Translations under genes and position numbers: made by a program
NCBI RefSeq assembly: GCF_023898315.1
Contig: NC_064615.1
Location: forward strand, 910,134,742 to 910,198,741
Reading direction: 5' to 3'
DNA length: 64,000 nucleotides
Source: Schistocerca nitens
Lineage: Eukaryota; Arthropoda; Insecta; Orthoptera; Acrididae
Shown here: piece by piece, positions 33,101-44,329 of the stretch
Position numbering within the stretch: the stretch's first letter is position 1
How the letters are laid out: each line of letters opens with the position of its first letter
Notes under the pieces: generated by a model
What the model was told of the DNA's origin: nothing
Database searches by the model: none
What the model saw: only the letters and a program-made list of their open reading frames with translations

Positions 33101-33390
33101 TAACTTCCAAACACGCCCGTTCAAACTTTCATTTGAATTTTGTGTGTTTCTTCCCAAGCACCAGTACAATAACTCGTCCTCCGAAAGAAAAAAATGGTGC
33201 GTGAAAAAGGCCGATTTCAAGCAGGTGCATTTTTTTGTTCAACAGCGAATAACAAACATTTCCGTTCCGTATTCGGAAAAACCGTTTCAGGGGTGGATTC
33301 TAAACACTTTTATGGACCAATAAATGCAATTTAAAACAGATCGATTTTTTTAACCAAAAAATAGTAAACCTCCCCTTAATTGTATGATAC

Positions 33391-33476
33391 ATGTACTTCT
33401 CAATTTTTTGGCTTAAACTTTTCAAAGGCTACACATATACTTCTCAAATTTTTTGGGTTAAACTTTTCAAAGGCTT
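33391..33476. repeat. tandem duplication, two units of about 45 bp
   Basis: The units share acttctcaa, then attttttgg, then ttaaacttttcaaaggct. The first spans 33391-33431 and the second 33436-33476, separated by a few bases, with small differences between them. Confidence 0.85.
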
Positions 33477-33825
33477 TATATTTTTCTGAACTGCAGTTTC
33501 TTAGTTGTTATGAAAAAGCAGTGTTCTAATTACTGACGTAAATAACCTATTATTACTATTGTTTTATTATTATCTGCATTAAAATACTGTATATACTTTA
33601 CAGCAATTAAATAATTATTATTACTATTGTGTTGAAACATTTTGTATATTTTAGTATTATTATTATTATAAACATCCAAACTTTGAATCCCTGTCCTGAA
33701 CCAAATCCCAGAATCCACACCTGCATGGCAACACGCAGCGTGTGCGTGTTATCTGGCCATGTTGCGTTATGATTTCCACCTGAAAAGTTCAAGCAACATA
33801 TTGTTTTACAGGTCAGGCAACCGCA
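33477..33825. other. AT-rich intergenic with (ATT)n tracts
   Basis: Short (ATT) microsatellite tracts near 33550-33670. No gene recognised. Confidence 0.5.
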
Positions 33826-34090
33826 GCCAGAGTTGCACATGGGGCAAAAATCGTCCGCATAGGCTGTTAAAATACTTTTATAAAAAAAGTCACGAAAGGT
33901 TTCGCTTCAATGGAAATGCATCTTCAGGTGATGTGTGCAAGAAACTGAAAATTAAAGAATTGCAATGGTTTCAAAAACAGTTATGCCATACCAGAAAGCG
34001 CCATACATCAGTGAGAGCTGAGTACTCAGAAGTTTCCCTGTCTTTTTGAACGGTCATTTTGCAGCAGAATAAATGCTACGAGGCTGTTCC

Positions 34091-34368
34091 CATCGTTTAT
34101 CACTAAGATTCATTTTTTCCCTTTATTGTTATTTTAACACCTTTACAGAAGGTGGGCTGGCAGCAGCATCCTACACCGCTCTTCAGCCACAGGTTTGACA
34201 ATGAAAAAATATAAAGAAGACACAGAAAGGAACTGAGCAAAGTGGCGGGCAATAAACAGTAGAAACAGAAAACAAAAAACACGAAGCCGTTCACACTCGA
34301 CGAAAAACGCACTAAAAACTGTCAGCACAGCGCACAAACACTGACGACTTCGACGGCACAGATGAACC
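34091..34368 (-). mobile_element. 5'-truncated LINE copy 1 (3' end only)
   Basis: The plus strand begins with a T-rich segment ctttattgttattttaacac, the inverse of a 3' end with AATAAAG-like signal and A tail. It is homologous to copy 2 along its whole length (for example agcagcat, cagtagaaac and ttcacactcg blocks). It is bounded by cactaagatt on the left and caccaatatt on the right, a degenerate target duplication. Confidence 0.75.
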
Positions 34369-34376
34369 ACCAATAT

Positions 34377-35818
34377 TCTTTTTTTTTTCTTTATTGTTAT
34401 TTTTAAACCCGTACATCAGGCAGGCTGTCAGCAGCATGTTACGCTGCCCTTCAGCCATAGAATAGACAAAGAAACAACAGAAAGAATACATATAAGTTAC
34501 ATAACGGTGGGTAATAAAACAGTAGACACATAAAGACAAACACGGAGCCATTCACACTCGGCGATAATCCACACTACAAACTGTTGACACGACACACAAA
34601 CACTGAAGATGTTGATGGCACAGGTGAACGATGGAGTGCGACGGTGAACACTGAACACTAAAGACGATGGCACACATGAGACACTGATGGCGATAATCTC
34701 CGGCGCGCGAATGTACACGTAGCGTGTGCGAGACCGAGGACCTGCCAAGAGGGGTAGAAGGGTGAGGAGGGGGGGGAGACGGGAGAACAACGATGCCAAT
34801 GGCTGAGGAGATGGGAGGAGGAGTAGAGGGACAGGAGAGGGGAAGCCTGGGGGAGGAGTGGGGAGAAATGGAGGAGGGAGGGAAGGGGGAGAGATGGGAG
34901 GGAGGGTGCCCAAAGGAGCAAACACAGGAAAAGGGAGGGAGGATCAAAGTTGGCAGGAGGGGTAGATGGAGGGGAGGAGGGCATCATCAGGGAGGGGGAG
35001 CTGGCGGAAGCCACCTTGGGAGAGGGTAAGGAGGGTGGAGAGATGGAGAGCAGGCGGGACATGGGAATACAGGCGTGGCAGCGGGAGGGGGTGGGAGAGG
35101 ATGGGGGAGACAAGCGGGTGAGGAGGATCGAGTTTATGGGAGGTGTAGAGGATCTGTATCCATTCAAGGAAAAGGAGAAGGTGGGGAACGGAATGAGGTC
35201 GTACAGGATTCGCGTGGGGGAGGGGAGACAGATGTGATAGGCGAGGCCAAGAGCATGGTGTCCAAGGATCTGAAGGGACTTGTAAAAGGTAGGGGGGGGG
35301 CGGAGATCCAGGCAGGATGGGCATAACAGAGGATAGGGTATACAAAAGGTACAGAAGGGGGGAGAGGACTTGGGGCACACCAGCGGAGGGAAAAAAGGTG
35401 TAGGAAACCGTGTTATGGATGGTGATGTAGGAAGGATGGTGGGAGAGGAAGGAGCCGATCAGACGGACGTAGTTAATGGGAAGGGCAAAGGTTTGGAGCT
35501 TGAAGAGGAGACCGGAACGCCATATGCGATCATAAGCACGTTCGAGGTCCAGGGAGAGGAAGATTGCAGAGCGACGGGAATTAAGCTGTTCGGAAAGGAG
35601 ATGAATGAGGTGAAGGAGAAGGTCGTCGGAAGAGAAGGACAGCCGAAAGCCACACTGGTTAATGGGAAGGAGGCGGTGCTGGCGGAGATGCTGGTGGATG
35701 CGTCGGGTGAGTATGGATTCCAGGACCTTGCTGAAGACTGAGGTAAGGCTGATGGGACGGTAGGAGGAGACGGCGGGTGGCGGTTTGCCAGGTTTAAGGA
35801 ACATCAGGATACGGGAGG
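34377..35818 (-). mobile_element. 5'-truncated LINE copy 2 with RT remnant
   Basis: It is bounded by ccaatatt at 34369-34376 and 35819-35826. The 3' end (inverse of tttctttattgttattttta) lies at the left. The minus-strand frame 34944-35804 begins MFLKPGKPPPAVSSYRPISL and has CGFRLSFSSDDLLLHL, FLSLDLERAYDRIWRSGLL (RT motif A) and a damaged motif B (SAGVPQVLSPLLYLLYT, one residue lost). The catalytic YADD box is not readable after a frameshift. The C-terminal part is strongly Pro/Ser/Leu-rich because the plus strand is extremely purine-rich. A Jockey-like LINE is the likely type. Confidence 0.78.
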
Positions 35819-35826
35819 ACCAATAT

Positions 35827-35996
35827 TTTTTTTTCTTTATTGATTTTCAATTCCCCCCGAAGGGGGGCGGGCTGGCAGCAGCTTACTACGCTGCTCTACA
35901 GCCTACAGACTTTTTTTTTAAAAAAAAAGGAAGAAGAAAGAAACAAGGAAAAACAGGCGATAAAATGGTGATTTAAAGTGTAAAATGGCGTAATGA
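35827..35996 (-). mobile_element. 5'-truncated LINE copy 3 (short 3' end)
   Basis: It begins in the plus direction with T run and ctttattgattttcaattcc and shares cgggctggcagcagcttact with copies 1 and 2. It is bounded by ccaatatt at 35819-35826 and 35997-36004, an exact 8-base duplication also shared with copy 2. It carries an internal T/A run near 35910-35930. Confidence 0.75.
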
Positions 35997-37999
35997 CCAA
36001 TATTCAACCAACAGCGCGCTAAAATTTGTCTGTGGTCAAACTAACTGGGATCGCGCCGCACCTATAAGCGAGAGGAAACCAGATAAAACTGTTTAAATTT
36101 CTGACTTCAGTGTAATGAAGGAAACAACTAAAAACGCCACATTAGCGCATCTTATTTTCGAGAGAGAAGTGTAAAAGGGCCTTGAATGTCTAGCTATGCG
36201 TGGACATGGAAGTGTGCACGATGCCACTGCAAACAGTACTAGCCACCTGCGCAAGGTGGCGCTAGCGCGAGAATCAGTCCGAACTGACGCATCTATGCCA
36301 AGAAAGGTGGGGATTGGCTTACATGTTTATGGTCATTAGGAATTTCTTTTTAAAAAAACATTTATAGTTAAAAACCGTTAAAATACAAGTTAGTACACTA
36401 CTGAAAAAACCTAGTTAATAACGTGAATCTTTTAAATGCTACATTGCGCCATATTTTTTAGAACCAGCAAGCATATAGCGTATCCGTACTATTGCACAGC
36501 ACATAAAGAAGTTTTTGAAGCCAATTACGTTAACTGAAAATAAAAATAAACAAAACAATTCTTACGAAAGCAAAGTTACAACAAAGAATAACAGTCTCCT
36601 GTATGAATGCAACAGTTAGGTGAGCTAACTATTATCTATCAAAATTGGTTAGTAGACGCCTGTGGCGCAGCTCCGTCTGCACGTTAAGAGTAGTTTTGGG
36701 GAACGTTTTTAGTGACCGATAAATTTCAGTCTTCTCTAAAACGTTGAGTATAATACCCTTATTTTCACAGTGCAGCACCTGCAAATTTGAATAGAGGCTA
36801 CTAATTCAATGGCCTGTTTCACACAAATGGACTTTGAGCTGACCATATAACACATAAAGTCAAGCCCCACCTCTGTTGTCATAAACCGCATCAGTTCGGT
36901 CCGTGACTCGAGCTAGCGCCACCTTGCACACGTGGCTCGTAATTCCGACCCTTCTGTATTGTTTACTTCTCTGTCGAAGTTGAGAAATGCTAATGTGGTG
37001 TTTTTAGTTCTTCTCATAACTATACGGAAGTCAGAAATTTAAAACGATTTGAATTAACAAGACCGCTCCGGACTGTTAAAATTCTTTATATGAGAACACC
37101 ACCTGTTTCGCAAATTGGAAATGAATCTTCAGGTGCTTCAAGACAAAAGTTTAAAGATTCTATTTAAACTGGATAAAGCCACTCCCAACATTTACAGCCA
37201 AGTATTTAAAACTTCTGACACACAAGTCTGCGAGCCCCCCGCAACAGCATCGCTTCCTCCCCAGGCTGTCTACAATATAGGTTAGGGATGGCCTTAACCC
37301 TTAACACATTTTATAATAGACGATCGCACTTTTGTGAGTCAGAAGTTTTATATACCTGAGATATAAATATTGAGAATGGCTTCATCCGGTTTAAACAGAA
37401 CCTTTAATCTTTTGATTTGAAACACCTCAAGATGGAAATTTAATTGGCGAAACTGGTCGTGTTCTCCAATAAAGAATTATAACAGTCGCAGCTGTCTTAT
37501 TTATTCAAATCGTGGTATATTTCGGCTGTGGTTGCCCTTCATATAAAGTAGTGTGTAGAAATTTAGAAGTTTTACATATCTTTCTCTCCCTTATAGGTGC
37601 GCCACGATCCCAGTCAGTCTGATGACAGGCAACAGCTTTTAGCTCGCTGTTGGTTTAATATTGACGATAAACGATGGTGATTGGCTCGTACCACGGCTGT
37701 TTAAAAAGATAAAGAAACTTGTGAATACTAAGCTGTCACTGATAGATAGCGCTTTGTGGTATGACGTATCTATTTCTAAAGCCAAAGTAATTCTTTAACG
37801 TTTCAGTCTCTTAAACAGATCACCCAAAGATGCAACTCCACTGATGCGGAACAAGTCGTGACTTTTTAATGAGAGTATCTTAACAGCAAGAGGGGAAGAT
37901 TTTTTCACGATGTGCAATTCCAGTAACGTTCTGCACACGTAATAACAGGTATATACTCTGACCATCCGTAGGAATGTTTTTCTCCGTATTGAAACTGAT

Positions 38000-38640
38000 A
38001 TTACGTAATTTATGTTACTGTGGTCATCATGCAGAAGACTGTTTTGATGCAGTCTTTATGCTAGTCTATTGTGTAAAAACATGTCCCGGCCGGGTTGGGG
38101 ATTTTCTCTGCCTGGGGCTGGGTGTTTATGTTGTACTCATCATTTCATCATTATCATTTGTGACAGTGACCACATTGGATTGTGAAAAGAAAATTGGACT
38201 GTGTAAAGATTGGGACTTTGTAGGGGCGCTGATGACCAAGCAGTTGAGGGCCCCAGAAACCAAACATCGTCAAAATCATTGTGTAAAAATCTCTGAATAA
38301 CTACTGCTACCGATATGCATTGGGACTTGTTGCAGTATTCAAGCTTGGTCTCCCTCTCCACTTTTTACTCTCCCCCCTCTCCCCACTAATTAACCACTCC
38401 TTCATGTCTCAGGATGTGTCCCGTCAACCGATCTTTTCTTTTGGTCAAGTTGTGCACAATTTTTGCGCAAGTTTCATTCAGTATCTTCTCGTTAATCATT
38501 AGATCGACCCATCTAATCTTCTGAATTCCTCCAAAGCTTTACATTTCCAAAGCTACTATTGTCTTATTGTCCGAACTATTTATCCCCTACGTTTCACTTC
38601 CGTACAAGGCAACACCGTCTCTAGGCCCGAAACGACTGCA
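38000..38640 (-). pseudogene. RTE-type LINE 3' end, decayed, holding a SINE
   Basis: Read on the minus strand, the 3' half follows the RTE family at 2010-2572 in a diverged form. On the plus strand, gttttgatgcagtctttatg (38041) corresponds to the family's 3' end, and ccgatcttttcttttggtca (38429), then gtttcattcagtatcttctc (38472), then cgtttcacttccgtacaagg (38590), to its coding part. Stops and indels are frequent. A SINE at 38080-38277 interrupts it. Confidence 0.65.
38080..38277 (+). repeat. SINE of a different family (5'-truncated) with 12 bp target duplication
   Basis: It starts catgtcccggccgggttggg, has ttttctctgcctggggctgg, and ends gggccccagaaaccaaacat plus a CATCAT-like tail. Only the last part of a tRNA-like head remains. 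The direct repeat attgtgtaaaaa is found at 38068-38079 and 38278-38289. Confidence 0.85.
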
Positions 38641-39537
38641 TGTTATTCTGTTAAGTCGTAGATTTAGCGTTGCTGCGACGGGAAATACTATGACTTCAGC
38701 ACCGCTACGTGCAATTAGCTAGGTTCATTTGGTTAGCATATTGTTGATGGATAGTTACGTCTTTGCTCCGGACCGCGGAGGCGATTTACTGCAGTCAGGG
38801 CAGATGAGAAGCTTTACAGAACATTGTGGTGATAGAGCATACAAACTATTACTCTGTGGCGCTGGTCAGAGAATTTTGCTATGGATCTACTGCTCCGGAG
38901 AGCCTCGTTCCAACTTCTGCTGTGGTTCAGGCGTTGTGAAATAGGATATTGACAACAGCTTTTGAAGTGCCGCTGACGTCAATGTAAATGGTGCACCACT
39001 CCAAATTTCACATCAGCCAAGCCTTCTAAAACCGTAACTACTGAAACAGTTACAGTGCAAGGTTCCAAAGACACAGTTTTATGAAAAGAAGACAAATACT
39101 CGTAATCAAAATCAGTGTACAATGCAAGTCTGTATCTGTCCTGCCAGCGACCAAGTCCAATTAGAAAATGCCACCTCTATCATGTTAGAAACATTGTCGT
39201 AGAGTATCAGTTCTTTTTCAGTCCAATGTTCGGTATGGCTGTCGCTGTGGCGGCTACTGCTGTGGACACTCTCGAAGACTCTTCGCTGGATAACACAAAA
39301 ACACCGCTTAGGCCGCAGAGTACGACCTATACAATAGAGCGGAGTGATACTGCAGCTCCTTCCTATTCGCTGCACGTGCCAGCGACACAGGACATAGTCC
39401 CTAAATGTTGACTACCACTGCAGAAGTCGGCTGGAGTACTGACGTACTAGTTTCGTCTGCCGTAAATGCAGTCTAAAAACTCCTCCCATGGCTGAAGCGT
39501 AATTTATGTGCGACTCGGGGTTACAACAGCTTTAATA
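38641..39537. other. intergenic, nothing recognised
   Basis: Several short ORFs but no motif, splice pattern or repeat family that I can support. Confidence 0.35.
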
Positions 39538-40464
39538 CACTAAGGTGATAAAACTCGAATGATCACGATATGCACATACACAGATGGCGGTACTGTAGTG
39601 TACACGATGTATAAAAGGGTAGTGCATTGGCGGAGATGTCATTTGTACTTACGTGATCCATGTGAAAAGGTTTCCGACGTGATTATGAACGCACGATGGA
39701 TATTAACAGACTTAGAACACGAATTCGTAAATGGAACTAGACGCACGGGGCAGTTAGGAAATTCAATACTCCGAGATCCACAGTGTCAAGGATGTGCCGA
39801 GAATACCAAATTTCAAGTGCTACCTCTCACCATGGACAATGCAAGGACTGATTGCCTTCACCTAGTGACCGACGGAAACGGCATTTGCGTAGAGTTGTCA
39901 GTGCTAACAGACAAGCAGTGCAGACCGCAGAAATCAACGTGGGACGTACGACGAACGTATCCATTAGGATAGTGCGGCGAAATTTGGCGTTAATGGGCTA
40001 TGGCAGCAGGCAACCTACGCGAGTGCCTTTGCTAACAGCACAACATCGCCTGCAGCGCCTCTCAAGGGCTCGCGACCATATCGGTTGGACCCTTGACGAC
40101 TGCATAAACGTGGCCTCGTCACTGGATCTCGATTTCAGTTGGTAAGGGCTGATGGTAGAGCTTGAATATGGCGCAGACCCCGTGAAACCATGAACCCAAA
40201 TTGTCAACGAGGCACTGTGCAAGGTGGTGGTGGCTCCATAATGGTGCCGGCTGTGTTTGCTTGGAAAGGACTGGGTCCTCTGGTCCAACTGAACCAATCA
40301 TTGACTGAAAACGGGTATGTTCAGCTAATTTGAGATCATTTGCAGCCATTCATGGACTTCATGTTCTCAAACAAAGATGGAATTTCTATGGATGACAATT
40401 AGCCATGTCAACGGGCCACAATTGTGTCCGATTGGTTTGAAGAACATTCTGGACAATTTGAGCA

Positions 40465-40658
40465 GCCGGCCGCGGTGGTCTAGCGGTTCTAGGCGCTCAG
40501 TCCGGAACCGCGCGACTGCTACGGTCGTAGGTTCGAATCCTGCCTCGGGCATGGATGTGTGTGATGTCCTTAGGTTAGTTAGGTTTAAGTAGTTCTAAGT
40601 TCTAGGGGACTGATGACCACGGATGTTAAGTCCCATAGTGCTCAGAGCCATTTGAACC
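40465..40658 (+). repeat. tRNA-derived SINE with perfect 10 bp target duplication
   Basis: It begins gccggccgcggtggtctagc and carries the shared body and the gagccatttgaacc tail. The direct repeat aatttgagca lies at 40455-40464 and 40659-40668, inside the Tc1-like element. Confidence 0.94.
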
Positions 40659-40786
40659 AATTTGAGCAAATGATTTGGCCAACCAGAACGCCCGATATGA
40701 ATGCCATCGAACATATGCGGGACCTATGCGGGAGGTCAGTTCGTACACAAAATCCGGCACCAGCAACAGTTTCGCAATTATGGACG

Positions 40787-40987
40787 AAAAATGGTTCAAA
40801 TGGCTCTGAGCACTATGGGACTTAACAGCTATGGTCATCGGTCCCCTAGAACTTAGAACTACGTAAACCTAACTAACCTAAGGACATCACATACGTCCAT
40901 GCCCGAGGCAGGATTCGAACCTGCGACCGTAGCGGTTGCGCGGTTCCAGACTGAAGTGCCTAGAAGCGCTCGGCCATACCGGCCGGC
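40787..40987 (-). repeat. tRNA-derived SINE, reverse orientation
   Basis: It reads aaaatggttcaaatggctct at the left and ends ggccggc at 40987, so the head is on the right. It carries the same family body (ctaactaacctaaggacatc). No convincing target duplication is seen. Flanks ttatgga and ctcaatatt do not match well, suggesting a deletion at insertion or afterwards. Confidence 0.92.
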
Positions 40988-41476
40988 CTCAATATTTCTG
41001 TAGGTGATTCGAACGACTTGTTGAGATCATGCCAAATCGGGTTGTTGCACTGCGCCGGGCAAAACGAGGCCCGACATGATATTGGGAGGTACCAATGACT
41101 TTTGTCACCTGAATGTAGGCATTTAGACAGAAATAAAATGCAATTTTATAATGTATTTCCTTTCCATTATCCTTAATCATTTGGTGTTTCCAAAGTTACG
41201 GAAAGTAGTGTACATGTAAAGAAAACACTTTCTGAGAATGTAAATCATTGAAATGGTTTCTGGTACCAGTATTCTTAAGTACATGGAACCAATTCAGAGT
41301 GTAAGCACTGTCTTAGAATTATTTTTCTTCTGCTTCACTTTGTGCAGCAGAACAGAGTATATTTGAAATAACTGGGGGAACTGTTGAACTACACGATTTG
41401 CTGAAACAACTGAACCTGTACTTGCCAGGCCTGAATACTTACCATGTGACAACGTTGAAAATAAATACACGCTTTT

Positions 41477-42030
41477 TTAAAATACGATATCATGTGCTAA
41501 CAAATGATGACGATGAAGGCGACGGTGAGGGCACGGGTTGATTTCACTTAAATTCGCTATCGATGATTTCACAGAGAGCTTTCCTAATTTTCCATGAAAA
41601 ACAACCTCAGATATTTTTTCTGCAGTGCAACGTTGAACGTCATACGGTTCTCGTAGCTGCAGGCTAACAGCCCGCCAATAGACCTCAGCTGTTTTGTTTT
41701 TTCTTTTCTTTACATTTTTTGTGCAGCTGAAAGTAACGACTGTGGCATCTCGATTAATCTTTTCCTGAATGTAAGGCAATGAGTTTTCTTCTTCTGAGGT
41801 TCAGAAAACTGCAACTGTTTTTAATTTCTGTGCAAGGATTTGTAATGCCTGATTTCCGGCATCCATGTTGCAGTACTGCTTCTCCCCACAAACTTCTACA
41901 GTCCTTGTGTAGTTCCAAGAACTCCATAAAGACTTGTCGTTCTGTTGCAAAGTCACCATTATGACGCACAGGCGCACGACCTTCTGGCAATGAAGTGCAG
42001 AGCACAATTGACAAGCGTTATCATAGGACA
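41477..42030 (-). pseudogene. unidentified ORF fragments, weakly MADF-like
   Basis: Two overlapping minus-strand frames. One gives FATERQVFMEFLELHKDCRSLW. The other, after a one-base shift, gives GEKQYCNMDAGNQALQILAQ. Read together the order 'FLELHKD..LW...K..Y.N.D..NQAL..L' resembles the start of a MADF DNA-binding domain. The following part (41477-41779) has EKINRDATVVTF and a Lys-rich KNVKKRKNKT and is not recognisable. It could be a decayed MADF-containing transposon ORF or chance. No splice sites support a host exon. Confidence 0.25.
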
Positions 42031-42368
42031 GAGCTATGGTGCGGTCAGGCGGTCGGGTGGCGCGGCCGTTCGACAGTGACCCGACTAGATAAGGATGGCG
42101 GTTATCGCCGATACAACCAAACTGAATGTTAAAACCGCTCAAAATGACCAGTTTCTAAAGTAACGATCTTCGATTTTTTTTATTTCTGCTATTTTCTGTA
42201 ATAAATGTAGAAATCGAACAAACACTGAAAAATTTTGACTCGCTCGGTTTCAAGATACATAGCATCGAAATACTGAATTACTCGTAAATAGGCAATCAAA
42301 AGAAAACTTAGTCCGTCCACCGTTCACAGGTTTTCTGGAAAAGTAGTAAGTGACTGAATACTACAAAT

Positions 42369-42560
42369 GCCGGCCGCGGTGGTCTAGCGGTTCTGGCCCT
42401 GCAGTCCGGAACCGCGGGACTGCTACGGTCGCAGGTTCGAATCCTGCCTCGGGCATGGGTGTGTGTGATGTCCTTAGGTTAGTTAGGTTTAAGTAGTTCT
42501 AGGGGACTTACGACCTAAGATGTTGAGTCCCATAGTGCTCAGAGCCATTTGAACCATTTT
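42369..42560 (+). repeat. tRNA-derived SINE with 14 bp target duplication
   Basis: The head gccggccgcggtggtctagc, B-box-like ggttcgaatcc, a body lacking one ttctaag unit, and the tail gagccatttgaaccattt. The direct repeat tgaatactacaaat lies at 42355-42368 and 42561-42574. Confidence 0.94.
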
Positions 42561-42574
42561 TGAATACTACAAAT

Positions 42575-43638
42575 AATCATCGGTATTCTCCTACTGATTC
42601 TATTTTTTTAACTCTGCTCAAAAATCGTGTTCTATTCGGGGATCTTATTAGTATCTGGGCATTACGAATAGTCAGCATTAAAGGGTGAAAACTGATTCTG
42701 AAGAACTATTTCTGGTGATCATATGTCCGTTTTCAAAGGCTACAAGCAGATAAAGCCATACTGTGTACACACATCAGTAGATTAGCTACTTTATATTTTT
42801 ATTGTATACTATGAATTAATTGTTGTCAAATTTTTAATGTATTATTCATACCATAATTTCCTTTCTCTCCTATTATTTTATAGAAATGGCAGACAAATCT
42901 AATCTTTTCAAGCAAATCAAGCACTGTACTTAATTGATACGTTATTTCATAAAATATTTCCAGTCGAGGGTTGGTGCCATTCTGCAACATAACGGATTTC
43001 CCGCGATGACCGTACAAAACTACCGTGCAGACTAGGTGTGGGCAGTCATGCACATTGCACGTACAAGCTTACCTTAATCCATGACACGCGGAAACATTGA
43101 CATTATTGTCTGGGCAGTGCTGCACCGATTTTTACGCCGTGTTGTTGCTCGTTTCGGTCGCCCTTGTTATTAAAATAGAACGGATGGCTTTTCCCATTTT
43201 TTTAACGCAATATATCAAACTAATGCAAGTTTTACGAATCAAAATCACTCATTTTTTTTAAAAAATGGTTTATTTAAAAAAGAAAAATTTTAGAATGCAG
43301 CTATAGCTAGCTGATAATTCGATTTTTTACGCGGTTATTAGTAAAAAATAAAAAACGTCTACTATAACCGAGGCCGAGCAAATACCTAAACATACCTGTT
43401 TTTTAGATTTAAAATGCCGGCATCAGCTTTAACTGGTTGGTTTTACCCATACCTACGACACAGCTACACACGACCCGACAATGCGTCTGACTTGACCAAA
43501 TGCGGCCACACCGCCTGACCAAATCAGATCGTCTGTAGGCGGCTTAGTTTACTATAGATTAACTGAACGTGGCACTATTAGCGGCTGACCTGATACACAA
43601 GACTCCTCCATATGCACTCTCTGCAGCATCACAAAAAA
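42575..43638. other. intergenic, nothing recognised
   Basis: AT-rich. A GC-rich patch at 43470-43550 (ccgcctgacc) resembles the inverse of ggtcaggcggtcgggtggcg at 42033-42052, a possible inverted pair about 1.5 kb apart. The matching part is short. Confidence 0.35.
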
Positions 43639-44329
43639 GCCGGCCTCGGTGGCCGAGCGGTTCTAGGCGCTTCAGTCCGGAACCGCGAGACGGCCACGGT
43701 CGCAGGTTCGGATCCTGCCACGGGCATGGTTGTGGGTGATGTCCTTGGGTTAGTTAGGTTTAAGTACACTACTGGCCATTAAAATCGCTATTCCAAGAAG
43801 AAATGCAGATGATAAACGGCTATTCATTGGACAAATATTTATACTATAACTGAAATGTGATTACATTTTCACGCAATTTGGATGCATAGATCCTGAGAAA
43901 TCAATACCCAGAACAACCACCTCTGGCCGTAATAACGGCCTTGATACGCCTGGGCATTGAGTCAAACAGAGCTTGGATGGCGTGTACAGGTACAGCTGCC
44001 CATGCAGCTTCAACACGATACCACAGTTCATCAAGAGTAGTGACTGGCGTATTGTGACGAGCCAGTTGCTCAGCCACCATTGACCAGACGTTTTCAATTG
44101 GTGAGAGATCTGGAGAATGTACTGGCCAGGGCAGCAGTCGAACATTTTCTGTATCCAGAAAGGCCCGTACAGGACCTGCAACATGCGGTCGTGCATTATC
44201 CTGCTGAAATGTAGGGTTTCGCAAGGCTCGAATGAAGGGTAGAGCCACGGGTCGTAACACATCTTAAAAGTAACGTCCACTGTTTAAAGTGCCGTCAATG
44301 CGAACAAGAGGTGACCGAGACGTGTAACC

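Larger units (their letters stand above)
23693..33375. mobile_element. candidate TTAA-flanked DNA transposon (Kolobok-like) enclosing the LINE
   Basis: The left edge reads TTAA (23689-23692) then ggggaggcc. The right edge reads acctcccc then TTAA (33376-33379), so a short inverted terminus and TTAA duplication bracket 9.7 kb. The minus strand at 32797-33010 encodes the C-terminus of a transposase-like protein. The interior 24.2-32.4 kb is a LINE with its own insertions, so the original element would be under 1.5 kb, an internally deleted copy. Only 7 terminal bases match. The left part may instead belong to another copy, so this bracket is a hypothesis. Confidence 0.4.
33826..37930. repeat. 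large inverted repeat (fold-back element) carrying three LINE copies in its left arm
   Basis: The left arm 33826-34090 continues after the LINE copies at 36005-36320. The right arm is 36880-37055 plus 37590-37930. Pairs include gttgcacatggggcaaaaat (33833) with the inverse near 37910, gccataccagaaagcgccat (33985) with the inverse near 37755, catcgtttatcactaag (34072) with the inverse near 37670, aaccaacagcgcgctaaaa (36010) with the inverse near 37640, and ggtggcgctagcgcgag (36255) with the inverse near 36915. Spacer and a non-matching block (37056-37590) lie inside. Without the LINE copies it is about 2.2 kb. No transposase frame is present, so it is a non-autonomous element. Confidence 0.8.
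39538..41115 (+). pseudogene. Tc1-like DNA transposon, decayed, with two SINEs
   Basis: The ends are inverted: cactaaggtgataaaactc at 39538 and the inverse of cattcaggtgacaaaagtc ending at 41115. Both are flanked by TA (39536-39537 and 41116-41117). The interior follows a Tc1 transposase in broken frames: a helix-turn-helix region near 39850-39980, LTAQHRLQRLSRARDHIGWT (about 40035-40090), GGGGSIMV-like residues near 40225, and the MNAIEHMRDL motif with glutamate near 40700. Stops and indels throughout. SINEs at 40465-40658 and 40787-40987 interrupt the last third. Confidence 0.8.

Noticed and set aside
34950-35237. Gly/Glu-rich plus-strand ORFs
   Set aside because: They are produced by the purine-rich strand. 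The RT motifs are on the minus strand.
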